A stretch of 64,000 nt of DNA, taken from positions 2,480,001 through 2,544,000 of the forward strand of contig NZ_CP109796.1 of assembly GCF_038725785.1 (NCBI RefSeq). Reading direction: 5' to 3'. The DNA is from Termitidicoccus mucosus. GTDB taxonomy: Bacteria > Verrucomicrobiota > Verrucomicrobiia > Opitutales > Opitutaceae. The position numbers and the translations under genes are program-made. Of the stretch, positions 42,648 through 50,665 are shown in pieces (position 1 is the stretch's first letter; the number at the start of each line of letters is the position of its first letter). A model generated the notes under the pieces. It had not been told where the DNA came from and searched no databases. It was given only the letters and a program-made list of their open reading frames with translations.

Positions 42648-43340
42648 CTAATGACATAATAAATGCGACGGATCGGGCCCCGGAAGTCCCAGCGTGGCGC
42701 GCAGGCGCCATGCGATGATGACGGCGGCGGCGAGGGCAAGGGTGGTTTGCGCGCGCGAAATCCACACCGGACTGACACGGCGGCGCAGCCAGCCGAAATT
42801 CGCCTGCGCCAGCCAGAGCAGCGGAAGCGTGCCGCAGCCAAACGCCAGCATGAACTCCATCCCGCGCGCCGCCGAGCCCGACAGCGCCGCGATCGTCACG
42901 AGAAAATACAACGGCCCGCAGGGCAGCAGCGGCGTGGCCGAGCCGAGCACGGCCGCGGCCGACAGGCGCGAGCGTTTTCCCTGTCCCGCCTGCACGCGCA
43001 GCGCCAGCCGCGCAAGCGCCGGGATGCGCGGCAGAAACCGGTCCAGCCGCAGCGCCACCGCCACGAAAAACAAGACCAGCACCCACGGCAGGAAGCGCAG
43101 CGCCGAGGTGTTCATCCACGCGAGCGGCATCATCCCCGCCAGCCCGGCCACCGCGCCGAGCAGCGTGTAGGATGCGAGCCGGGTCGCCTGATACATGAGC
43201 GTGACGGACATCGCGTCCTCGCCGGGGCGCGTCGGAGTGAGCCAGCACGCGAGCGGTCCGCACATGCCGGCGCAATGCAGGCTCGTGACGAGCCCCGCGA
43301 CAAAGGCGGCGGCGGGCGTGCTGACGCTGGCGAGTTCCAT
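42648..43340 (-). CDS. SafE/TauE-like membrane protein (cytochrome oxidase maturation type)
   Basis: ATG 43340 gives 230 aa with six to seven membrane helices. The family signature HCAGMCGPLACWL is in helix 1, and PLLPCGPLYFLVTIAALSG in the middle. Such SafE-like proteins next to a CcoI ATPase are found in cbb3 oxidase maturation loci and probably help deliver copper. An in-frame TTG eight codons earlier is possible. It is first of a minus-strand run of four genes, and a 32-codon ORF with an excellent ribosome site lies upstream. Confidence 0.85.
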   Translation of the reverse strand: MELASVSTPAAAFVAGLVTSLHCAGMCGPLACWLTPTRPGEDAMSVTLMYQATRLASYTLLGAVAGLAGMMPLAWMNTSALRFLPWVLVLFFVAVALRLDRFLPRIPALARLALRVQAGQGKRSRLSAAAVLGSATPLLPCGPLYFLVTIAALSGSAARGMEFMLAFGCGTLPLLWLAQANFGWLRRRVSPVWISRAQTTLALAAAVIIAWRLRATLGLPGPDPSHLLCH

Positions 43341-43821
43341 GGGCAGGGCGGCAGATTGGCCCAAATGCGAACGGGCGGGAATGAAAATCTCGCCGGAAAA
43401 GTCGCCGCGCGGGCCAATCCCCTCCGACAGAGGACAAATAACGAATTAATAGCAAAATCATCGTGGGTTTGGCTGGGACGGCCGCCCCTATCCGCCAACA
43501 CGCGGACTCTGGAATGCACCTATTGGGTTACATTCTCCCCTCGCGCCGCCTGCGGGAGAGTTAACAGGTTTATCAGGCATGCGATTGCGCCACGGCTTGC
43601 GGGTAATAACCATATCATCGTCAGCACCTCCTTCCGCGACATGAACCACATCGGACTTTTTCTCGCTCCTTGACCGTCTGCACCGCCGGGTTGCGTTCAA
43701 CCGGGCGCGCATTCCGTATTTCCGCATCGCGCGGCCGGATAACATGGGGCATCATCCGCTTTTACTGTAAACACGACAATGCACTGGCAACGAAAACAGT
43801 TCGAATCTCGATAAGGCATCC
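43341..43821. other. divergent intergenic region (481 bp)
   Basis: This region lies between the SafE-like gene (minus) and the GH2 gene (plus). The 32-codon ORF at 43520-43618 is listed separately; apart from that no gene is supported. TGTAAACA at 43766-43773 is a possible LacI-type half-site. An AAGG stretch about 5 bp before 43822 fits as the GH2 ribosome site. Confidence 0.5.
43520..43618 (-). CDS. possible small ORF (32 aa) with strong Shine-Dalgarno
   Basis: The ORF starts ATG 43618 and ends TAG 43520, encoding a short hydrophobic peptide beginning MIWLLPASRGAIACLINLL. AAGGAGGTG lies 6 bases before the ATG, the best ribosome site seen in the window. It precedes the SafE-like gene by about 180 bp on the same strand. 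It may be a leader peptide or small membrane protein; there is no family match I can name. Confidence 0.35.
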   Translation of the reverse strand: MIWLLPASRGAIACLINLLTLPQAARGENVTQ

Positions 43822-46344
43822 ATGCCGGCACCCCATCACTTTTATATGAAAACTGGATTTCAGACCGGATGCGCTGGACAACGCGACCGCCTGCCCTCAG
43901 GATTGTCTCCTATAATCTCGGCGCTGGCGGCATTGATCCTGATTCTGGGCCTGCCCTGCGCGCTGGCATTCGCGCAGGTTTCCTTCGGGCAGCCGGAAAA
44001 AATCAACACGGGCTGGCGCTTCGCTCGGGGCGAGGTGAAGGATGCCCAGGCGGCCTCGCTGGACGACAGCGGCTGGCGCCGCGTCGATCTGCCGCATGAC
44101 TGGAGCGTCGAGGCGCCTTTGAGCCCGTCACTGGCCAGCTGCACCGGCTATCTTCCCGGCGGTATTGGATGGTATAGAAAAACGATCGCCATTCCGGAGG
44201 CGCTGCGGGGCAGAAAAATATATCTGTATTTTGAGGGTGTTTACAACCGGAGCGAAGTGTTTCTGAACGGCCATTCGCTGGGCCGGCGTCCCAATGGATA
44301 TATATCATTCATGTATGACGCCACGCCGCATGCCAGATTTGGAGCGGAGAATGTGATAGCCGTGAAGGTCGATCATGGCCTTTCGGCGGATTCGCGCTGG
44401 TACACCGGCTCGGGGATCTATCGGAATGTGTGGCTGGTGCATTCCAGTCCTGTGCATATCGCGCAGTGGGGTGTGTATGCGCATCCCGAGCTGGACGGCG
44501 CCACAGGCACGCTGAATATCGAAGTCGAAGTGACAAATGACTCGCGGGAAAATGCCGGCCTGAACATTGCGCATGAATTGCTCGCCCCGGACGGAAAGGT
44601 CGTCGCCGCAAGCTCGCAGCCCTTGTCCGTCGAGTCCGGAAAAAATGGAAAATCAATCTGCGCGCTGAAGGTGGATCATCCGCTGCTCTGGGACATGGGG
44701 AATCCCGTCTTGTATAAATTAAGGACTGTCGTTTCCCGGGGTGCCGAGGTGCTTGATTCCGCCGTGACAACGACTGGATTTCGCAGCCTGTCCTTCGATC
44801 CCGACAAAGGCATGGCCTTGAATGGAAAATGGATAAAGGTAAAGGGCGTTTGCCTGCATCACGATGCGGGGGTGCTCGGAGCGGCCGTTCCCCGCGATGT
44901 TTGGAAACGACGTCTGGTCACGCTAAAGAGCCTCGGATGCAACGCCATTCGCACCAGCCATAATCCGCAGGCGCCGGATTTGTATGAGCTGTGCGATGAG
45001 CTGGGGCTGCTGGTGCTGAACGAGGCCTTTGACGAGTGGGAGTTTCCCAAACGAAAATGGCTGCAAGGATGGAATGTCGGCCAACCCGGATATCAAGGCT
45101 CTTCTGATTTCTTCGACGAATGGGCGGAACGGGATTTGGCCGACATGATCCGCCGCGACCGCAACCATCCTTCCATATTCGCGTGGAGCATCGGCAACGA
45201 GGTCGATTACCCGAACGATCCCTATTCACATCCCGTTCTGGGAGGCAAAAACACGGGCGGATTTGTCCAGCCGATTTTTGGCGGATATAAAAAGGACGCC
45301 CCCGATGCGAGACGGCTCGGGGAGATCGCGAAACGGTTTGTCGCGGTAGTGAAAAAACATGACACTTCACGGCCAGTGACGGCGGGCCTCGCGGGCGTCG
45401 CGATGTCAAACGAAACGGAGTATCCCGGCGCGCTGGACATCACCGGCTATAATTATACGGAAAGCCGTTATATCTCGGACCACAAAGCCTATCCCGCCAG
45501 GGTGATTTTTGGCAGCGAGAACGGTCACCAGCGCAGTGCATGGCAGGCGGTGGCCGAAAACGAACATATCTTCGGCCAGTTTCTCTGGACGGGCATCGAT
45601 TATCTGGGCGAATCCCGCAAATGGCCCTCCCGTGGATTCCACTCCGGCTTGCTGGATTTTGCCGGATTCATAAAACCGCTCGGTTATTTTCGGCGGTCGC
45701 TCTGGACGGATCAACCCATGGCTTATATCGGGGCGTATCCGGTTCCGACAAAGGAGGAAAAGTCTCCGTCGATGGACGCTTGGCCCATCTGGAACCACGA
45801 CGAGGGGCGCCCGATCCGGGTCGTATGCTACACAAACGCGGCCCGGGCGCGTCTGGAACTCAATGGACAGCCAGCGGGCGATCCCAAGGATTATGATGAC
45901 AAAACCGGCATTATATATTGGGACATCCCTTTCCAGGCGGGGAAGCTGGAGGTCGTCGCCCTGGATCGCGGCAATAACGAAATCCTGCGCCACGCCATCA
46001 GGACCTCCGGCAGGCCGCACGCGCTCGCGATCCAGAACATCGAAAAATCGATCGGCGCCGAAGGAGGGCTGGCGCAGATTGTCGTGCAGGCCGTGGACGA
46101 TGAGGGAGTGCCCGTGTTGCTGGCTGACGACGAAGTGACATGTCATATCACAGGCCCCGCCAGGCTGCTGGGGCTCGAGTCCGGCAACAATGAGGACATG
46201 ACCGATTACACCGACAACAAACACCGCCTCCATCACGGCCGCATCCTTGCTTACGTGCAGGCGCGCGGTGAACCGGGCGACATGGAAGTCAGGTTCACCG
46301 CCCCGTGGCTAAAACCGGCCAGGGCCGTGATTCATATCGAATGA
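43822..46344 (+). CDS. GH2 beta-galactosidase-type glycoside hydrolase
   Basis: The 840-aa protein has a long N-terminus with a signal sequence (ISALAALILILGLPCALAFAQ). Then come a GH2 sugar-binding domain (VDLPHDWSVEAP, WYRKTIAIPEALRG), an immunoglobulin-like domain and the TIM barrel with acid/base Glu460 in WSIGNEVDYP and nucleophile Glu566 in FGSENGH, and C-terminal DUF4982/Ig-like domains. It is likely exported and cleaves beta-galactosides such as galactan side chains. ATG 43822 is preferred because AAGG precedes it at suitable spacing; ATG 43846 is an alternative. It is upstream of and convergent with the LacI gene. It uses ATA-TAT for Ile-Tyr, unlike housekeeping genes. Confidence 0.9.
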   Translation: MPAPHHFYMKTGFQTGCAGQRDRLPSGLSPIISALAALILILGLPCALAFAQVSFGQPEKINTGWRFARGEVKDAQAASLDDSGWRRVDLPHDWSVEAPLSPSLASCTGYLPGGIGWYRKTIAIPEALRGRKIYLYFEGVYNRSEVFLNGHSLGRRPNGYISFMYDATPHARFGAENVIAVKVDHGLSADSRWYTGSGIYRNVWLVHSSPVHIAQWGVYAHPELDGATGTLNIEVEVTNDSRENAGLNIAHELLAPDGKVVAASSQPLSVESGKNGKSICALKVDHPLLWDMGNPVLYKLRTVVSRGAEVLDSAVTTTGFRSLSFDPDKGMALNGKWIKVKGVCLHHDAGVLGAAVPRDVWKRRLVTLKSLGCNAIRTSHNPQAPDLYELCDELGLLVLNEAFDEWEFPKRKWLQGWNVGQPGYQGSSDFFDEWAERDLADMIRRDRNHPSIFAWSIGNEVDYPNDPYSHPVLGGKNTGGFVQPIFGGYKKDAPDARRLGEIAKRFVAVVKKHDTSRPVTAGLAGVAMSNETEYPGALDITGYNYTESRYISDHKAYPARVIFGSENGHQRSAWQAVAENEHIFGQFLWTGIDYLGESRKWPSRGFHSGLLDFAGFIKPLGYFRRSLWTDQPMAYIGAYPVPTKEEKSPSMDAWPIWNHDEGRPIRVVCYTNAARARLELNGQPAGDPKDYDDKTGIIYWDIPFQAGKLEVVALDRGNNEILRHAIRTSGRPHALAIQNIEKSIGAEGGLAQIVVQAVDDEGVPVLLADDEVTCHITGPARLLGLESGNNEDMTDYTDNKHRLHHGRILAYVQARGEPGDMEVRFTAPWLKPARAVIHIE

Positions 46345-46392
46345 CATCAAGCCGCATCCCAAAACATGGGTAGGCAACAAGCTTGCAGCACT

Positions 46393-46417
46393 CGAAGCCG
46401 CTCAGCGGACGGCTTCG
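46393..46417. terminator. hairpin between convergent GH2 and lacI-type genes
   Basis: CGAAGCCG (46393-46400) and CGGCTTCG (46410-46417) form a perfect 8-bp stem with a 9-nt loop. No T-run follows on either strand, so Rho-independent ending is uncertain. The rest of 46345-46589 shows nothing recognisable. Confidence 0.35.
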
Positions 46418-46589
46418 CTTAAAACTGGCTGCGCGCCAACGGCCGGTCTCGCCCGAATCCCGATAGGGCCATTCAGAACGGAAGTCCCAAAACCAGCGAC
46501 GGCGGCCCCACCACCCGTCGCCGCCATTCCGCCACTATCCGGGACAGCGCAATCCCCGCACAAACAGAGCCCAAACAGAATGCCCGCCC

Positions 46590-47672
46590 TCACATAGCCA
46601 CGGTTTTCCGAGCGTTGCGCGGACGTGTTTTTTTTGCCTCCTGGGTCATGTCCCGCAGGGTCGGGCCATCCCGCCACGCTCCCGGGATGGTCGTGGTGGA
46701 CGGATGCTCGGGCACGCCGTATTCGTTGCGGTAAAGTTGCGCGATGATGAGCTCGATGCCGCGCGCCCCGATCAGGTTTGCCTGCAAGTCGATGCCGGAG
46801 CAGGGACGCGGATTCATCATGATGTTCAAACAGCAAAACCCGTGCGTGGACGGCACCCTCGCCCCGCAGCCTTCCATCCAGCCGATCACCTCGGCCCGGT
46901 GGCAAAGCACGACATCGGGATCGTGTTTCCTGAACCAGGCGGTGAAACTCACCGGTTCGACATCCGGGACGATGAGCGGCGGCACCTTCGGGGATTCCCC
47001 GCTGTATTTCTGATAGGCGAGAAACGACGCCTCCCAGCGATGCATCAGTCGCTCGTCGTGATGCCCCTGGAGCACAAGGCCGGGACGGCGGTAGCCGAGC
47101 GTGTGCAACCGCTGGAGCGCGGTGAACATCGAGCGGAAATGATTCGCGCAGACCGAGTGCAGCGCGGGATGCTCGATCACGTAATCCGTGTAAACCCCCG
47201 CGTAGCGCGACCAGTCGAGCCGCGAGAAATCGGGATTGTCGCTGACCGGCAGGAGAAACACGCCGCGAATGCCGCGCGATTGCAGGATGGTGTCGAGCCG
47301 CATCGGTGTCAGCCCCTCGTCCCCCATCGAGAAATACTCTGTCTTGAACCCGAGTTCCTCGGCCCGCGTCCCGGCGCCCTTCACGAGTTCGCGATGGTGC
47401 CGCGCCGATGCCAGCGGGCGGTTTTTCGGCCCGTCGAGATCCACGATCGCGATCACCCCGCGAAACGTGCCAGTGCGCGAGCGCCGCATTTCGGACATGA
47501 GCGCGCCCGCCAGCGGATTGTGCTGGTAGCCGGCGGCCTGCGCGGCTTCCTGCACACGCTGGCGGGTGTCGGGTTTTACCCGGGGATTGTTGCGCAGCGC
47601 CTCCGACACCGTGGTGTGGGACAGGCCGAGCGTGCGCGCTAGATCGCGAAGCGAGGGGGCAGTTGAGGACAT
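46590..47672 (-). CDS. LacI-family transcription regulator
   Basis: The 360-aa protein has the N-terminal helix-turn-helix LRDLARTLGLSHTTVSEALR and hinge (AAGYQHNPLAGALMS) followed by a periplasmic-binding-like sensor domain (FRGVIAIVDLDG, RRPGLVLQGHHDERLMHRW). It should bind a sugar and control the surrounding genes. It is divergent from the SSS transporter gene and convergent with GH2. TGTTTACA at 47679-47686, next to its own start codon, could be a self-regulatory operator. Confidence 0.92.
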   Translation of the reverse strand: MSSTAPSLRDLARTLGLSHTTVSEALRNNPRVKPDTRQRVQEAAQAAGYQHNPLAGALMSEMRRSRTGTFRGVIAIVDLDGPKNRPLASARHHRELVKGAGTRAEELGFKTEYFSMGDEGLTPMRLDTILQSRGIRGVFLLPVSDNPDFSRLDWSRYAGVYTDYVIEHPALHSVCANHFRSMFTALQRLHTLGYRRPGLVLQGHHDERLMHRWEASFLAYQKYSGESPKVPPLIVPDVEPVSFTAWFRKHDPDVVLCHRAEVIGWMEGCGARVPSTHGFCCLNIMMNPRPCSGIDLQANLIGARGIELIIAQLYRNEYGVPEHPSTTTIPGAWRDGPTLRDMTQEAKKTRPRNARKTVAM

Positions 47673-47677
47673 GAATG

Positions 47678-47687
47678 ATGTTTACAT
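47678..47687. promoter_or_regulatory. candidate LacI-family half-operator
   Basis: ATGTTTACAT lies 6 bp before the LacI start. Its core on the minus strand, TGTAAACA, occurs also at 43766-43773 before the GH2 gene. AAACATCAT is shared by the minus strand here (47675-47683) and the plus strand before the transporter (47893-47901). Confidence 0.3.
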
Positions 47688-47945
47688 GACGTTTTTTGCC
47701 ACAAATGGATGCTTTTATTGTGACACTCTTACTGTCAGAGCATTGCCGGTTCGCCGTGCCCTGCAAGTCTGTTTCACAATTTTTCACACTGCCTTCCCGT
47801 CTTTTATGGCTTTTCGGCACGCGTTTTTCGCGTCCTGATTTGCCTTATGGCCGGGAACGCGGAAAACTCCCGAACCCATTTCCCCCCGTGTCAAACATCA
47901 TAACCAATCCATCCCCGGCCCGCTGTCGCGTCCGTGGATGGATTG

Positions 47946-47951
47946 TATAAT
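47946..47951 (+). promoter_or_regulatory. candidate -10 box of the SSS transporter gene
   Basis: TATAAT stands 11 bp before the ATG 47963 in GC-rich sequence. The -35 position at suitable spacing is poor (CTGTCG), which fits a regulated promoter. A start point about 7 bp on would give an almost leaderless message. Confidence 0.3.
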
Positions 47952-47962
47952 TTCACCCTATC

Positions 47963-50035
47963 ATGCCCAAAGGAATCACCATACTGGACATACTCGTCGT
48001 GCTCGGGTATTTCCTCGCCATTATATATATAGGACGCCGCGCAAAGGCCGCCTCGTCCAAGGGGGAGGAGGACTACTTCCTTGCCGGCCGCAAGCTGGGC
48101 AAACTCTACCAGGCGTTCCTCAACTTCGGCAACGCCACCGAGCCGCAGGGCGCGGTGTCCAACGCCAGCTTTGTCTATAAAAGCGGCGCGGCCTATTCGT
48201 GGTATTCCTTCCAGACGGTGTTTATAAATCCGTATTACTGGTTCATGTATGTCTGGTTCCGCCGCGTGCGCCTGCTCACCATGGCCGACCTGTTCGTGGA
48301 CCGCTTCAACAGCCGCTGGCTCGGCGCGTTCTACTCGGTGTTCCAGATCGGCGTGGCCGTGCTGCTCATCGGCTTCGGCAGTTTCACCGCCTACAAGATC
48401 ACCGCCTCGCTGGTCAACAAGCCCGAGTCCGCGTGGACGGTGGAGGAGCGCCAGGCCGTCGAGGGCTTCCGCGAGCTGCGCGAGTTGGAGCGCCAGCAGG
48501 AGGCGGGCGAACTCTCGCTCGTCATGGAGCCCCGCCTGAAGGCGCTGCGCGAGCTCAAGGCGCGCGACCAGATTTACAGCAACGTCTCCCTCCTCCGGCC
48601 CTGGGCATGGCAGGCGGCGTTTTATATAGTGTTCATCGCGGTGGTCGCGGCCTACATGGTGCTCGGCGGCATGACGGCGGCGGCCTTCGCCGAGGCGCTC
48701 CAGGGCACGTTGATTATTGTTTTCTCCATTATATTAATCCCCACGGGGCTCTACGTGCTCGGCGGCTGGGACCAGCTCGCCGCGCGGATTCCCAACAAGG
48801 AGACGTTCAATCTCTTCGGCGGCGAGCAGACCGGCTGGGGCATCTTCGCCATCACGCTGGTGAGCCTTATACAAATGAACGCGCTCAGCCCCAACATGAA
48901 CATCATGGGCTCCGCCCGCAACGAGATGGCCGCCCGCATGGGCGTGCTCGGCCTCTACGCCAAGCGCGTGATGATCATCCTGTGGACTTTCGCCGGGCTC
49001 ATCGCCATCGCGCTGTTCACCGGCAAGGACGCGCTCGCCGACCCCGACACCACCTGGGGCGCGCTCTCGGAACGGCTGCTCAGCCCGATTCCCGGCCTCA
49101 TCGGCCTCATGCTCGCGGGCGTCATCGCCGGCGTGATGTCCAACCTCGCCGCGAAGTCGATGGCCGTGTCGTCGCTCTTCGTGCGCAATATCTTCCGCCT
49201 CTTCTGGCCTGACTCCTCCGAGGAGCGCGGCGTGTTTGTCGCCCGCCTGACCATTGTCGTGGTGCTCATCACCGGCTTGATCTCGGCCATATTCATGAAG
49301 GACATGATGAGCATCGTGCAGCTCGTCATCACGGTCAACGTGCCCTTCGGTGTGCTCATCATGGTGATGTTTTTCTGGCGCAAGGCCACCTTGCCCGCCG
49401 CGTGGGCCTCCATCGTGCTCTCCGTGCTGCTCAACATCGCCTTTCCGCTGGCCGCGCCGTGGATTCCCGCCATGACCAACAGCCAGTCGCTCGCGCTCCG
49501 CGTGCCCGCCAATCCCGGGGAGGACGCCTCCACGCCCGGCGTGAAACTCTCGCCCGTGTTCTGGGAAACCGTCATCCACAAGGACGCCACCGACCTCTCC
49601 AGCCCGCTCGTCGGCGGGGGGCGCTTCAACATGGAATGCTACATGGTGCACAAGACCGGCCTCATCGATGTCACCGGGCTCACCCCGCGCTGGCGCGAAA
49701 ACATCCGCTACTTCGTGGACGCGCTCTTCCCGTTCATCGTCCTCGTGCTCGTGAGCCTCGTGACCCGCAACCGCCGGCCCGAGCAGGTCGATTTCTTCTA
49801 TGGCAAAATGAAGACGCCCGTCGGCGAAACCCCCGAGCTTGAGGCGCAGGCCATCGAGGAAACGCGCAAAAACCCGCGCCGCTTCGACCATGTGAAACTC
49901 CTCGGACCAAAGTCGTCGTGGGAGTTCACGAAATGGGATCGCATGGACACGATCGGCTTCCTCGCCTGCTGCGCCGGCTCGGGCGTCCTCATACTGGTCT
50001 TCTGGTTCGTCCTGAAACTCGCGAGCGGCGCGTAA
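47963..50035 (+). CDS. sodium:solute symporter (SSS) family transporter
   Basis: The 690-aa membrane protein has about 13-14 helices. [30 protein letters not shown] is the SSS core block, and [17 protein letters not shown] and [22 protein letters not shown] lie in later helices. Large cytoplasmic or external loops (about residues 150-210 and 510-570) make it longer than most SSS proteins. The neighbours L-rhamnose mutarotase and PL26-like lyase suggest the substrate is rhamnose or an unsaturated rhamnogalacturonan product. It is divergent from the LacI gene. Confidence 0.9.
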   Translation: MPKGITILDILVVLGYFLAIIYIGRRAKAASSKGEEDYFLAGRKLGKLYQAFLNFGNATEPQGAVSNASFVYKSGAAYSWYSFQTVFINPYYWFMYVWFRRVRLLTMADLFVDRFNSRWLGAFYSVFQIGVAVLLIGFGSFTAYKITASLVNKPESAWTVEERQAVEGFRELRELERQQEAGELSLVMEPRLKALRELKARDQIYSNVSLLRPWAWQAAFYIVFIAVVAAYMVLGGMTAAAFAEALQGTLIIVFSIILIPTGLYVLGGWDQLAARIPNKETFNLFGGEQTGWGIFAITLVSLIQMNALSPNMNIMGSARNEMAARMGVLGLYAKRVMIILWTFAGLIAIALFTGKDALADPDTTWGALSERLLSPIPGLIGLMLAGVIAGVMSNLAAKSMAVSSLFVRNIFRLFWPDSSEERGVFVARLTIVVVLITGLISAIFMKDMMSIVQLVITVNVPFGVLIMVMFFWRKATLPAAWASIVLSVLLNIAFPLAAPWIPAMTNSQSLALRVPANPGEDASTPGVKLSPVFWETVIHKDATDLSSPLVGGGRFNMECYMVHKTGLIDVTGLTPRWRENIRYFVDALFPFIVLVLVSLVTRNRRPEQVDFFYGKMKTPVGETPELEAQAIEETRKNPRRFDHVKLLGPKSSWEFTKWDRMDTIGFLACCAGSGVLILVFWFVLKLASGA

Positions 50036-50057
50036 AGCCCCTCACCTTCCTTCCCAG

Positions 50058-50119
50058 TCGCTCTCGTTCTCTTACTCGTTCTCGAAACGTGCCGAAAACG
50101 GAAAAGAGAACGAGAACGA
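50058..50119. repeat. 16-bp pyrimidine-rich inverted repeat
   Basis: Arms 50058-50073 (TCGCTCTCGTTCTCTT) and 50104-50119 match at 15 of 16 positions. It lies between the transporter and rhaM genes and is similar in style to the repeat at 42512-42601. Confidence 0.8.
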
Positions 50120-50147
50120 TTATTTCCTTAACCATCCGAAAAACATC

Positions 50148-50462
50148 ATGATACGAAAAGCATTCCTCATGAGTGTGAATCCCGGCAAAGAAGCTGAATA
50201 CCAGCGCCGCCACTCGCCCATCTGGGCCGACCTTGCCGCCGAGCTCAAAAGCCACGGCAGCCACAACTATTCCATTTTCCTCGACGAAAAGACGCATCAA
50301 CTTTTTGGATACGTCGAGATCGAGAGCGAGGAACGCTGGGCCGCCGTCGCGCAGACCGACGCCTGCCGGCGCTGGTGGAAATTCATGGGCGATATCATGC
50401 CCAGCAACCCCGACAACAGCCCCGTCTCCCGCGACCTCCGCGAGGTGTTCCACCTCGAGTGA
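50148..50462 (+). CDS. rhaM: L-rhamnose mutarotase
   Basis: The 104-aa protein matches the RhaM family in length and motifs: [22 protein letters not shown] with catalytic His22, then the [19 protein letters not shown] strand and [12 protein letters not shown] with the Trp pair and DIM block. It interconverts alpha- and beta-L-rhamnopyranose in the cytoplasm, giving the anomer needed by L-rhamnose isomerase. It is 113 bp after the SSS transporter and 204 bp before the PL26-like gene in the same direction. Confidence 0.95.
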   Translation: MIRKAFLMSVNPGKEAEYQRRHSPIWADLAAELKSHGSHNYSIFLDEKTHQLFGYVEIESEERWAAVAQTDACRRWWKFMGDIMPSNPDNSPVSRDLREVFHLE

Positions 50463-50469
50463 TCCCATC

Positions 50470-50605
50470 CCCCTCTTTCTTCTTTCCTCTTTATCGTTCT
50501 CTTTCTCCCCAAAAATATTTTGCGTTGCCCGTTCGCCCGCAAACACGGGCACTCCAAAAGAGGAAAAAGAGGAAAGATAAAGAATAAAGAGGTAAGAACA
50601 CGATC
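50470..50605. repeat. imperfect pyrimidine/purine inverted repeat before the lyase gene
   Basis: A pyrimidine-rich left arm (about 50472-50510, CTTTCTTCTTTCCTCTTTAT) and a purine-rich right arm (about 50557-50600) are partly complementary. A small hairpin GCCCG...CGGGC (about 50526-50549) lies in the middle. Same style as 42512-42601. Confidence 0.65.
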
Positions 50606-50665
50606 CCGCCCCGCCGTCCGTCCGACAATTTTCGCCCGTCAGCTTTTTTCGCCGCATCCCCGCCC

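Noticed and set aside
43796-43815. GTTCGAATC word resembling a tRNA T-loop
   Set aside because: The flanks do not form a T-stem, and no acceptor, D or anticodon arms are found nearby.
46402-47820. Alternative 472-codon minus-strand frame over the LacI gene
   Set aside because: The neighbouring frame encodes a complete LacI regulator with helix-turn-helix; this frame is Arg/Ala-rich shadow.
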